Shown here: piece after piece, positions 46,816 to 54,713 of the stretch | How positions within the stretch are numbered: the stretch's first letter is position 1 | Layout: each line of letters begins with the position of its first letter | NCBI GenBank assembly: GCA_022791755.1 | Contig: JAAVZR010000041.1 | Location: 1-64,000 of the forward strand | Origin: Lachnospiraceae bacterium | GTDB taxonomy: Bacteria; Bacillota; Clostridia; Lachnospirales; Lachnospiraceae | Length of the DNA: 64,000 nt | Reading direction: 5' to 3' | Program-made: the position numbers and the translations under genes | Notes under the pieces: generated by a model | The model's input: the letters and a program-made list of their open reading frames with translations, nothing else | The model's database searches: none | Told to the model about the DNA's origin: nothing

Positions 46816-48540
46816 TTACGGTCCCGAAGTCGGCGAAGGATCCGCCGGCGTCGCAGGATCCGGAGCCTGGGTGGTATCCGGCTGAGTGTCCGCTGGCGTC
46901 GGGGGTTCCGCGGGCGCCCCGGTAGTCGAATCCGGCTGTTCCGCAGGCGAAGTTGTTTCTTCTGGCGCCGGTTCTGCGGGAGCAGGTGTCGTGGGAACCT
47001 CTGTAGAAGGTGCCTCTGGTGTCGCAGGAGTCTCCACAGAAGGCGTCTCCGGTGTCGTAGGTTCCGTGGGCGCAGGCGTCGTAGGCTGCGGCGCCGGCGG
47101 TTGAGGCTGGGGCTGGGGTTGAGGCTGCTCCTCAGCCGGCTGCTGTCCTGCCAGATATTCCTCCACGGACAGTCCGCCTGTCCCTTCCGTGACATAGTTG
47201 GGTGTGGCGCGATAGTAGTCATACTCCTTATACATCGGTTCATCACTGACTACCTTGCCGTCTATGATGACTCTCTTATAGGCCATGGCCACCACCTTCG
47301 GATATTCATGCTGCGTCGTCTCCCTGTATCCGTAAGGCAAATTGGGGTCATAGGTGATCTCTTCCACACCCGCATAGGGATGCTCTTCCGAGTATTTTGA
47401 ATAGTACTGCACCTTACGGTTAGAGGGGCGCGTCTCCTTGCCCCAGAGACCTATGTACACTGTCCCTCCTGAAGCATATGCCTCCACGTAGACCGGATAA
47501 TCCGTATTGTTTGAAAATTCCAGATTGCGCCCGGAAGACCACGCCTGACCGGAGTCCAGACCCGGATCCGCATAGTTCACCGTCATGGTGTGAGGAGACC
47601 GGGACACCACCTCCAGCTCCGCCTTCAGGACCGCGTTGTAGCAGGTCGTGGAGACCTGGCAGATCCCTCCGCCAAGAGATTCGACGTATCGCCCTCCCTG
47701 ATAAGCCGTGGCTCCTTTATATCCTCTCGCCGCAGTGCAGGGATACAGGTAGTCAAAGAAGGAGAGGCTTTCCCCGGGCAGCAGCAGCACTCCGTCGATA
47801 TAGCCCGTCCCCACGCGAAGGTTCGTGGAACGATCCGTCTGCGCCGGATTATAATTGGTCGTATGTTCACCCAGGATATCCTGGATACTTTCTGCCATCT
47901 CTGTCGTGAATTTCGGCTCTACCACCTCAGCCACAGCCTCGACACGGATATCGCCGCCCTGCCACTCCTTGTTGAGCTGCTCTGTGATACGCTTCATGGT
48001 AGAGGCCACATCCACCGTCACGCCCGTGACGGATTCCGTAATAATAAACTGCTTTTTCTCCCGCTTAATCGTAGCTTCCACCGCCTCTGTCTGGCGTTTT
48101 TGTGCTTCACTCTGCAAATAATCCAGCAGCTTGCTCTCATCCCAGGTATAATCCAGGTCAAAGCTCACTGTCTCGTTTTCCAGCACTCTCGCACTTTTGT
48201 AGCGCTCCAGCACATTACCTGTGGTGCCCAGCACAGCCGCCTGTTTCACCACCTCCGGATTATTCCAGCGAAAATCCATCTCCCGCAGGCTGATGCCGTC
48301 TTCCTCTCCGTTGAAAGAAATAAGCACCTGCGACTCCTCCAGCCGGTTCATGAGGGCCTCCACGGAAGCCTGCGCCTCTTCGGCGCTCATGCCGCCCACA
48401 TCGATGCCTCCGATGAACACACCATCCGCTATCGTGTCTTCGCCGTCCGCCTGTTTTTCAGCGGCCAGAGCCGTGCCGCCGGCAAAAAGGCAGATACCGG
48501 CAAGCAGCGCCGGCACAATGGCCTTCTTCCATCCTTTCAT
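46816..48540 (-). CDS. VanW family protein with peptidoglycan-binding-like region and Pro/Thr-rich tail
   Basis: A 574-residue exported protein. A signal peptide (1-26, ending GGTALAA) is followed by a domain of the PG_binding_4 type (about 35-185), then the VanW domain with TNYNPAQTDRSTNLRVG, GLYLLPGES-like LLLPGESLSFFDYL, and GGGICQVSTTCYNAVL. After about 460 a Pro/Thr/Glu/Ala-rich tail of about 110 residues has no globular order and lacks a sortase motif. VanW domains are linked to vancomycin clusters but their biochemistry is unknown; here there are no van genes. AAAAGGAG precedes the ATG at 48540. Confidence 0.88.
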   Translation of the reverse strand: MKGWKKAIVPALLAGICLFAGGTALAAEKQADGEDTIADGVFIGGIDVGGMSAEEAQASVEALMNRLEESQVLISFNGEEDGISLREMDFRWNNPEVVKQAAVLGTTGNVLERYKSARVLENETVSFDLDYTWDESKLLDYLQSEAQKRQTEAVEATIKREKKQFIITESVTGVTVDVASTMKRITEQLNKEWQGGDIRVEAVAEVVEPKFTTEMAESIQDILGEHTTNYNPAQTDRSTNLRVGTGYIDGVLLLPGESLSFFDYLYPCTAARGYKGATAYQGGRYVESLGGGICQVSTTCYNAVLKAELEVVSRSPHTMTVNYADPGLDSGQAWSSGRNLEFSNNTDYPVYVEAYASGGTVYIGLWGKETRPSNRKVQYYSKYSEEHPYAGVEEITYDPNLPYGYRETTQHEYPKVVAMAYKRVIIDGKVVSDEPMYKEYDYYRATPNYVTEGTGGLSVEEYLAGQQPAEEQPQPQPQPQPPAPQPTTPAPTEPTTPETPSVETPATPEAPSTEVPTTPAPAEPAPEETTSPAEQPDSTTGAPAEPPTPADTQPDTTQAPDPATPADPSPTSGP

Positions 48541-48583
48541 AGCAAAAACTCCTTTTAAAACTTCTGTAACCTGTAACACTCTT

Positions 48584-48611
48584 ATTTTACCTGATTTCCT
48601 TCTTTTTTCAA
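48584..48611 (-). promoter_or_regulatory. promoter of the VanW gene
   Basis: On the minus strand TTGAAA (48606-48611) and TAAAAT (48584-48589) are 16 bases apart. The palindrome CTGCCGGCAG (48658-48667) upstream may mark the end of the nth transcript. Confidence 0.62.
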
Positions 48612-48742
48612 GCACATTAAGAAAATGTAATACTCTTGCAACATTTACAGAAATCCCCTGCCGGCAGCCGCACATAAAACTATGTCATACTTTCCGTTCC
48701 TTCGGACGCACATCCCATACGGATACCGGGCGCATTATCGTA

Positions 48743-48853
48743 TTACATGGCCAGATAACTGAGAACCATCGGCAGGACCATCGATACCACCAAAAAAGCG
48801 ATGATGACGCCTGTGACGATCCTCCTGGTTTTTTTATTCTGCATATTCATCAT
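48743..48853 (-). CDS. 36-residue single-helix membrane peptide
   Basis: A very short gene with a strong AAGGAGGAG ribosome site and an ATG that overlaps the stop codon of nth (ATGA). The product starts MMNMQNKKTRR, followed by a hydrophobic helix of about 22 residues (VTGVIIAFLVVSMVLPMVLS), so a positive-inside single-span membrane peptide. The coupling to nth, the clean composition and the stop right after the helix support it as real. It has no function I can name; similar short peptides can be subunits of membrane complexes. Confidence 0.75.
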   Translation of the reverse strand: MMNMQNKKTRRIVTGVIIAFLVVSMVLPMVLSYLAM

Positions 48854-49527
48854 AACAGCTCTCCTCCTTCCTGTTCCTCATATTTTTTGTACCAGTAGCA
48901 ATCTCCCTTTAAGCACAGTTCATTCAGAAAACACTGGCCACAGAGCGGATTTTTCTCCGGACACAGGCTTCGGCCGTGCTTGATCATCTGTGTGCCATAG
49001 CAAAGCCAGCGGTCCTTTGGAAGCGCCTGCATCAGGTCGTACTCCACCAGCTCCGGATCATCCTCTTCCGTAAAGCCCAGCATTTTTGACACGCGCCTCA
49101 CGTGCCCGTCCACCACGATCCCCGGCTCCCCATAGATATAGCCCCGGATCAGATTGACTGTCTTTCGCCCCACACCGGGCAGAGCCGTCAGCTCCCTCCA
49201 TGTGCAGGGCACCTGTCCGCCGTACTTTTTTTCCAGAATCCCGGCGCAGGCAATGATGTGCCTTGCTTTGTTCCGATAAAACCCCAGGGTGTAGACCTCC
49301 CGTTCCACATCCCCGGCGTCCGCCCGCGCCAGCGCCTCCACCGACGGGTATCGGTCAAACAGCCGGGCCGTCACCCGGTTTACTCTCTCCTCCTTACACT
49401 GAACGCTGAGAACCGCCGCGATCAGAAGCTGCCATGGTGCGCCGTAATCCAGATAGCAGATACATTCCGTCCCATAATTTTCGTCCAGGCGCGCCAGAAT
49501 CCGATTCACCCGTTCTCTTTCATCCAT
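48850..49527 (-). CDS. nth: endonuclease III
   Basis: A 225-residue DNA glycosylase/AP lyase for oxidised pyrimidines. The helix-hairpin-helix LPGVGRKTVNLIRG includes the catalytic Lys, and the Asp follows in VVDGHVRRV. The [4Fe-4S] cluster is given by C-x6-C-x2-C-x5-C in CPEKNPLCGQCFLNELC. The Gly after VD (instead of the usual Thr) is a small deviation. It overlaps the radical SAM gene by 22 bases upstream and a small membrane peptide gene downstream. Confidence 0.94.
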   Translation of the reverse strand: MDERERVNRILARLDENYGTECICYLDYGAPWQLLIAAVLSVQCKEERVNRVTARLFDRYPSVEALARADAGDVEREVYTLGFYRNKARHIIACAGILEKKYGGQVPCTWRELTALPGVGRKTVNLIRGYIYGEPGIVVDGHVRRVSKMLGFTEEDDPELVEYDLMQALPKDRWLCYGTQMIKHGRSLCPEKNPLCGQCFLNELCLKGDCYWYKKYEEQEGGELL

Positions 49528-51272
49528 TCCTCCCCCTCCCAGGCGGCAGCGTTGCCGGTCAGCGGGTTCTTTTCTCCGTAGTCAAATACTATCAGAATTT
49601 TTTGACCAATCTGTGAAAAATCTCTGGAAATCACTTCTGCATGGGTCATATGCAGAAGCTGCCGGTAGCCATATCCCCGGTATGCGGCAAGCTCCGGCCT
49701 CGCAGCCGCATGTCTGGCATACCAGCCGGTGATGGACGGCCAGTATTTCTTCTGATCCGGTGCAAACCGGGGACGTGTCTTCGCATTTTCCCTCAGATAA
49801 TAATCATATACCAAAATTTCCTGCCAGGCAACACCCAAAAAACCGGAATGTGTTTCCTTTGACTCCTTTTCTCCCTTCCTCACAATAAAATCCCACAGCG
49901 CGTCAAAGCGTTCTGCCCGTCCCAGCTGCCTGTCAAAGAGCCCTTTGTCCAGGAAGTAATCCGCCAGCTCCTCATAGAGAGCAAACGGCGACGGGTAAAA
50001 GGAGACCAGCCGCTCCATGGTATGGCCAAACTGGCTGCTGTTATAATAGATTTCCAGCACCTGCTCCACCCGCTTCAGACGGCACAGCTCCTCATAGGAA
50101 ATATCTGCGGTCTGAAGAATCTCATAGGGCGGTTCCCCGCAGAAAACGAGGCCGTACTCCTGTGCCTTTTCACGCAGAGGAGAGCCCTTTAGCACTTTCA
50201 AAAACCCCAGCTGCAGCTGACCGGGCCGAAGTTCATAGGCCCAGTCAAAGGAACGGCGGAAGCTGTCATAGCTCTCCAAAGGCAGTCCGGCGATCAGATC
50301 CAGATGCAGATGAATATTTTTCCCCGCATTAAGCCTTCGGATGTTTTTTGCCAGTCGTTCCAGATCCATACGGCGGCCCACCGCCTGCAACGTGTCCGGA
50401 TTCACGGACTGAATCCCCGCCTCCAGCTGTACATAGCCCGGCCGCAGCCTTCCCAAAAGCTCCAGCTCCTCCTCATTCAGCAAATCGGCTGACACCTCGA
50501 AATGAAAATTGGTCACGCCGTTGTCATGGGCCTCCAGATACTTCCAGATATGCATGGCATGACTGTGACTACAATTAAAAGTCCTGTCCGTGAATTTGAC
50601 CTGGGGCGCCCTTCTCTCTAAAAAGAAGGAAAGCTCCTTTTCCACCAGCGCCGGGTCGCGAAACCGCAGCTGACGATCCACGGAAGAGAGACAGTAACCG
50701 CAGGAAAAAGGACAGCCCCGGCTGCTTTCATAATACAGAATCCGGTGAGCCGGAACAGACTCCCCATAGGCAAACGAAACCCGGGACAGATCCAGGCATG
50801 GTCCCGGTCCGCTGCTCCGTATGTCCTCTCCGTCTCTCCAGTAAATACCGGGTATATCGCCCAGCCTTCTTCCTTCCTGATCTTCATAATACTCTGCCAG
50901 CTGCCGGAATGTCTCCTCCCCCTCTCCTGCCATGACCCCCCGCAGCCAGAGCTGCTCTCTCAGAAGATTTCCGGCATCATGGGACGCTTCCGGTCCTCCC
51001 AGCCAGATTTCCAGCTCCGGCCGCAGCTTTGTCAGGTCCGCCGCCAGACTTTTAATCAGGCTGATATTCCAGATATAGCAGGAGAACGCCGCCACATCCG
51101 GCTTTCTGCCATACAGATCCGCCAGAATATCCTCCCGTCTCTGATTCACCGTATACTCTGCCACCTCCAGCCTGCTTTTCACACCGGCGGCACGGGCATA
51201 GGCGTTCAGACTGTATACCGCCAGATTTGAATGAATATATTTGCTGCCCACGGCAACCAGAAGAATTTTCAC
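49506..51272 (-). CDS. B12-binding-domain radical SAM protein (DUF4080 type)
   Basis: A 588-residue enzyme with an N-terminal cobalamin-binding-like Rossmann domain (start KILLVAVGSKYIHSNLAVYS, then WLGGPEASHD), a radical SAM barrel with the cluster motif CPFSCGYC, and a C-terminal DUF4080-like domain. The start is a GTG at 51272 with GAGGAG in front, where the family begins; longer forms are unlikely. Such enzymes modify nucleic acids, lipids or peptides, but this group is uncharacterised. It overlaps nth by 22 bases. Confidence 0.86.
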   Translation of the reverse strand: MKILLVAVGSKYIHSNLAVYSLNAYARAAGVKSRLEVAEYTVNQRREDILADLYGRKPDVAAFSCYIWNISLIKSLAADLTKLRPELEIWLGGPEASHDAGNLLREQLWLRGVMAGEGEETFRQLAEYYEDQEGRRLGDIPGIYWRDGEDIRSSGPGPCLDLSRVSFAYGESVPAHRILYYESSRGCPFSCGYCLSSVDRQLRFRDPALVEKELSFFLERRAPQVKFTDRTFNCSHSHAMHIWKYLEAHDNGVTNFHFEVSADLLNEEELELLGRLRPGYVQLEAGIQSVNPDTLQAVGRRMDLERLAKNIRRLNAGKNIHLHLDLIAGLPLESYDSFRRSFDWAYELRPGQLQLGFLKVLKGSPLREKAQEYGLVFCGEPPYEILQTADISYEELCRLKRVEQVLEIYYNSSQFGHTMERLVSFYPSPFALYEELADYFLDKGLFDRQLGRAERFDALWDFIVRKGEKESKETHSGFLGVAWQEILVYDYYLRENAKTRPRFAPDQKKYWPSITGWYARHAAARPELAAYRGYGYRQLLHMTHAEVISRDFSQIGQKILIVFDYGEKNPLTGNAAAWEGEEWMKENG

Positions 51273-51304
51273 GGCTCCTCTCCCCTTTGCTTTCTTCTCT
51301 GCAC

Positions 51305-51346
51305 AAAAAGGCTGCCGCCAGATCCAAACCTTATCTGGCAGCGGCC
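51305..51346 (-). terminator. terminator of the BlaI-like gene
   Basis: GGCTGCCGCCAGAT (51310-51323) pairs with ATCTGGCAGCGGCC (51333-51346), 12 of 14 positions, followed on the minus strand by TTTTT. It separates the repressor from the radical SAM gene. Confidence 0.85.
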
Positions 51347-51404
51347 TCATTACGCGCATTCCCTGTCTCACTTCGCCCCCGGGCGTCATATCCGTCCCGG
51401 CTGT

Positions 51405-51806
51405 CTAGCTTATCATTTTCCTTTCCTGCACATACTTCCCGATCCGATCCAGCTCTTCAGCCGTCATCTCCTGCATTTTCATCAGTGAAAGGATGAAATC
51501 TCCTGCCGAACCGTCAAAAAACGTGTTCCGGTACATCTCCATCTGCTCCAGCATATACTCCTCCTCGCTGACCACACATCGGTAGCTGTAACCGGAAAAG
51601 GCAATATATTTTTCACCCTGGGCGATATATCCTTTCTTAACCATGCGTTGCAGCAGGGTATGTATTGTGGAGTTCGCGTAGGGTTTATTATATTTCTCCC
51701 TGAAATACTCCTTCACTTCCGCCAGTACCACCGGCTTCTTTACGGCCCACATGAAGTTCATGATCCTGGCTTCCGTTTTACTCAGATTAGCTCTCTCATT
51801 TGCCAT
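51405..51806 (-). CDS. BlaI/MecI/CopY family repressor
   Basis: A 133-residue winged-helix repressor: LSKTEARIMNFMWAVKKPV, then YANSTIHTLLQRMVKKGYI as recognition part and a C-terminal dimer helix. In the classic system a membrane peptidase BlaR1 cleaves it in response to beta-lactams. No BlaR1-like gene is present here, and no beta-lactamase, so its target and signal are elsewhere. The ATG at 51806 follows GGTGGTG; a GTG two codons earlier is possible. Confidence 0.86.
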   Translation of the reverse strand: MANERANLSKTEARIMNFMWAVKKPVVLAEVKEYFREKYNKPYANSTIHTLLQRMVKKGYIAQGEKYIAFSGYSYRCVVSEEEYMLEQMEMYRNTFFDGSAGDFILSLMKMQEMTAEELDRIGKYVQERKMIS

Positions 51807-51898
51807 ATCCACACCACCATTTCTCAGGCCTTTGCCCGTTTTCTACTATTTTAACGGGAATTCTGCATATTTTCAATATGTATTTGTCTAAAAACGTC

Positions 51899-54352
51899 CT
51901 ATTCCAGACACAAAACCGTATGAACGGGACGCGCCATTCCCGCGCAGCTGCCCGCCGAAGTCGCCGGACAGCTCAGTTCCAAAAAGCTTCCTTCGATGGA
52001 CGCTCCCAGCATCGAGGAGCCTCCTCCGTCCGCCCCCATCATATTCACCACATCCGGGAACAGCTTTCGGGCAATCCGGCACATCTCGCCGTAATCTGCC
52101 CCCACAGACAGCTTCGTCCTGCCTGAATAAACCAGAATAAACAAATCGCCGTTTTTCGTAATGCCCAGAGCGGTCCGGGGGTGTCTGGTCATCTTATGAA
52201 TATCGGTCTCCTGGGTCTGCCTCGATAAGGGGGACATCCACCCCTCCTCCTCCAGACAGCTTTCTCCGCCTTCCAAAACATTCTGCCCGTTCAGAATCAG
52301 AGACATCCCTCCGCCGTAGGCCCATGTTACCTGTTCCCATTCCTGCGGGGGAATCTCCTCCGGTCCGTCCAGGCATATGGTCAGCGAAAGTCCGCAGCAG
52401 CTGTAATACCCGCGCCCCAGGCCGGCACAGCCCACGGCCCTTCGGAACGCCTCCCCCGTCCGCCGGTCCAGAGATACCACCGCCCCGATGCTGGGAAGCA
52501 CCACTTCTCCGTCGCGGATACAGACAATACGATTCTGAATAATCACCAGATTGATACGTCCGGCTCCCACCAGGGCCCGATAGGCGCCCGCATCCCCACC
52601 GGCATCCGTCCGGGAATAATACGGCGTATAGACCCGCACCGGCGCTTGTGACACACAGCCAAAGCCCCCCGGCTGCGGCCCTCTCCCGGCATATCCCACG
52701 CCCCGCGCCCCGCCGGACGCCTCCTCGCACACATCCACGTCCTCCGCCCGCCAGCTCAGAGTATATCCGGACACACTCAGACTTCCTCCGCCCAGACGAT
52801 AACGGAAAAACAGAAAGCTTCCATCTTCTTTCATCGCAATACATGCCTTATGGAACAGGGGAAAGCTCTCCACACGGAGACCGTCTTTTTTATACAGCAT
52901 GTAATCCAGATGCTCGTTTCCGATCTCCAGCTGTTCCATGGGGCGGTCCCGACGCAGATCGTTATACAGCCATGCCAGCTTCGGCGTCACAAAAAACAGA
53001 AAATTAGAGAGAATCAGCAGGGAATCGGTTCTCCCTTTTAACTGCTGCCGCAGCGTCAGTCCCTCTCCACAGTGAATCACACGGGATTTCTCCGCGCGTC
53101 CGGTACGGATCCCCTGCACTAAAATTCCCTTCTGCCTGTCGGCCGCACACCACGGAATCTCTCTTTCTTCCATGTTTTCGTCAAAATACGCGGAAAGATA
53201 AGTCAACCGCTCTTTTCCGTTCAAATATTCTCCGATCGCCTTCTCCCGCAGACGGTAAAAATCGCCAAACACCTCCCCCGGCGCCTTCTCCTCACCCCCT
53301 TTCGGCCACTCTATCCGGATCGGATAATCCTCTGCCGCTTCCGGACAGCTGTCCCCGTTTTCATAAATATTGATAAAATACTGAGGCCAGGCGCGGTACA
53401 TCTTTGCCACGCTCTTTCCATAGACCTCATCTCCCTGATCCTCCCACAGCCGGGCCAGCTGCCAGTAAGACAGAATCGTCTTCTCCGTCAGCCTCACCCA
53501 ATCCGTAATATCAAAGTGCTTCGGCACACAGATCACCGACGGCCGTCCTCCGTCCAGCTGATTGGTCATCGCCTTTGTGTAATAGCAGGACGGACATACG
53601 CTCACCACAGCGTTTACCCGCAGACGGCGGCATTGCATCAGCCCCTCGTCCCCATATGCCAGAAGAAGAGCCCGATCCGTGTCAATATGCGCCTGCAGCT
53701 CCTCCTCCCAGTCGACTTCCCCCGGATTAAATCCCAGATTCTCATCCTGGTCTTCCAGACACCGTACCGGCCCCAACAGGCTCCTGACGATCGCCCGGGA
53801 AGGCAGCCCGTCGCCCCGGCCCGGGCTTACCAGCACATAGGGCGTCTTTCCCTGCCTCAAAACCTCCTCCAGATCCTCCTTCATCAGATAAAACATCTCC
53901 GGCTCGCACAGAGCAAAGATCACGGCCCGGCTCCTCTCCATGAGCTCCCGCTTCTTCCTGCTCTGGTCAATTCCGCCCCGGATCTGAAAATCACGGCGCC
54001 GCTCCATCCGCAGCTTCTGTTCTTTCTCAAGAGCTTCTTCACCGAAAAACTTCCGGCGCATCCGGTGAAGCTCCCCGTATATCTTCTCCACCGGCCACTG
54101 GTCGTACTGTTCAAACCCCTGGGCAAAATACAGAAGCCTCTGCTGATAGGCCGGCCGTCTCTCATAAGGAACCAGGCCATCCTCATACAGCTGCTCTGCC
54201 AGCCTGTCCTCTATGTCCAGGTGCCTTATATTATAGGTGGCCGTGAAATCTTTATATTGATAAAAGGTATACAGCATGTCCGTCTTATAGCCTCCCCGGG
54301 GATAACAACCGTAGGACCAGAAATAATCCGTCAGCTCCAGCTTTCTCTTCAT
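51899..54352 (-). CDS. phosphodiester-glycosidase (NAGPA) domain protein without signal peptide
   Basis: An 817-residue protein. The C-terminal part (about 590-817) is a NAGPA/DUF2233 domain: HPRTALGITKNGDLFILVYS, and the active-site block MGADGGGSSML. These enzymes remove N-acetylglucosamine-type caps from phosphodiesters or act on surface glycans. The N-terminal ~550 residues are not recognised; they include YLMKEDLEEVLRQGKTPYVLV and an Arg/Glu-rich segment. No signal peptide or membrane helix is visible at either end, unusual for this class. AAGGAGGAGA precedes the ATG. It is divergent from the decarboxylase-transglutaminase operon across 361 bases. Confidence 0.75.
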   Translation of the reverse strand: MKRKLELTDYFWSYGCYPRGGYKTDMLYTFYQYKDFTATYNIRHLDIEDRLAEQLYEDGLVPYERRPAYQQRLLYFAQGFEQYDQWPVEKIYGELHRMRRKFFGEEALEKEQKLRMERRRDFQIRGGIDQSRKKRELMERSRAVIFALCEPEMFYLMKEDLEEVLRQGKTPYVLVSPGRGDGLPSRAIVRSLLGPVRCLEDQDENLGFNPGEVDWEEELQAHIDTDRALLLAYGDEGLMQCRRLRVNAVVSVCPSCYYTKAMTNQLDGGRPSVICVPKHFDITDWVRLTEKTILSYWQLARLWEDQGDEVYGKSVAKMYRAWPQYFINIYENGDSCPEAAEDYPIRIEWPKGGEEKAPGEVFGDFYRLREKAIGEYLNGKERLTYLSAYFDENMEEREIPWCAADRQKGILVQGIRTGRAEKSRVIHCGEGLTLRQQLKGRTDSLLILSNFLFFVTPKLAWLYNDLRRDRPMEQLEIGNEHLDYMLYKKDGLRVESFPLFHKACIAMKEDGSFLFFRYRLGGGSLSVSGYTLSWRAEDVDVCEEASGGARGVGYAGRGPQPGGFGCVSQAPVRVYTPYYSRTDAGGDAGAYRALVGAGRINLVIIQNRIVCIRDGEVVLPSIGAVVSLDRRTGEAFRRAVGCAGLGRGYYSCCGLSLTICLDGPEEIPPQEWEQVTWAYGGGMSLILNGQNVLEGGESCLEEEGWMSPLSRQTQETDIHKMTRHPRTALGITKNGDLFILVYSGRTKLSVGADYGEMCRIARKLFPDVVNMMGADGGGSSMLGASIEGSFLELSCPATSAGSCAGMARPVHTVLCLE

Positions 54353-54566
54353 TGGTCTCCTCCTTAAAAATATATAAAGAATTCTCAACAGGTTCGCCGG
54401 TCTGTATGGCCTTTTTAATCTAAATACTTATTTGATTTACATAAAATAACTATTATTATGGTTGCTAAATTTATTTTGAATTATGTAAAGAAGTGATAAT
54501 CGAATTATTTTCTGTATTATAACATGCAATACCCTGAATTGCAAGAGGTTTTTACATTGTCGTTTT

Positions 54567-54585
54567 CTTTCTTAAGCTTTCTTAA
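54567..54585 (+). promoter_or_regulatory. direct repeat upstream of the Dlt-like operon promoter
   Basis: CTTTCTTAA occurs twice (54567-54575 and 54577-54585), ten bases apart, i.e. one helical turn. The second copy ends 15 bases before the -35 element. This spacing and position are those of OmpR-family activator sites. Confidence 0.5.
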
Positions 54586-54600
54586 CAATCAAAAAAACCA

Positions 54601-54629
54601 TTGCAATCTGATGTGTTTGACACTATAAT
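54601..54629 (+). promoter_or_regulatory. promoter of the Dlt-like operon
   Basis: A perfect TATAAT (54624-54629) is 17 bases from TTGCAA (54601-54606). The leader of about 78 bases contains a CCGGTT/AACCGG stem (54643-54668). The rest of the 361-base gap 54353-54713 is AT-rich and holds the direct repeat but no gene that I see. Confidence 0.75.
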
Positions 54630-54713
54630 CACTGATGTAATGCCGGTTTTATGGCACAAAAGAACCGGTTCCCCTGTCAACGCTGAAATAAAAATACCAG
54701 CAGGAGGTTTTTC

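Noticed and set aside
46880-47180. Repeats as a minisatellite or CRISPR
   Set aside because: They encode the Pro/Thr-rich tail of the VanW protein and vary in length; simple low-complexity coding sequence.
46816-48540. Vancomycin resistance cluster
   Set aside because: VanW domains occur in many Clostridia without resistance; no vanH, vanA, vanX, vanR or vanS gene is in the window.
51405-51806. Beta-lactam resistance locus
   Set aside because: Only the BlaI-like repressor is present, without BlaR1-like sensor or beta-lactamase.
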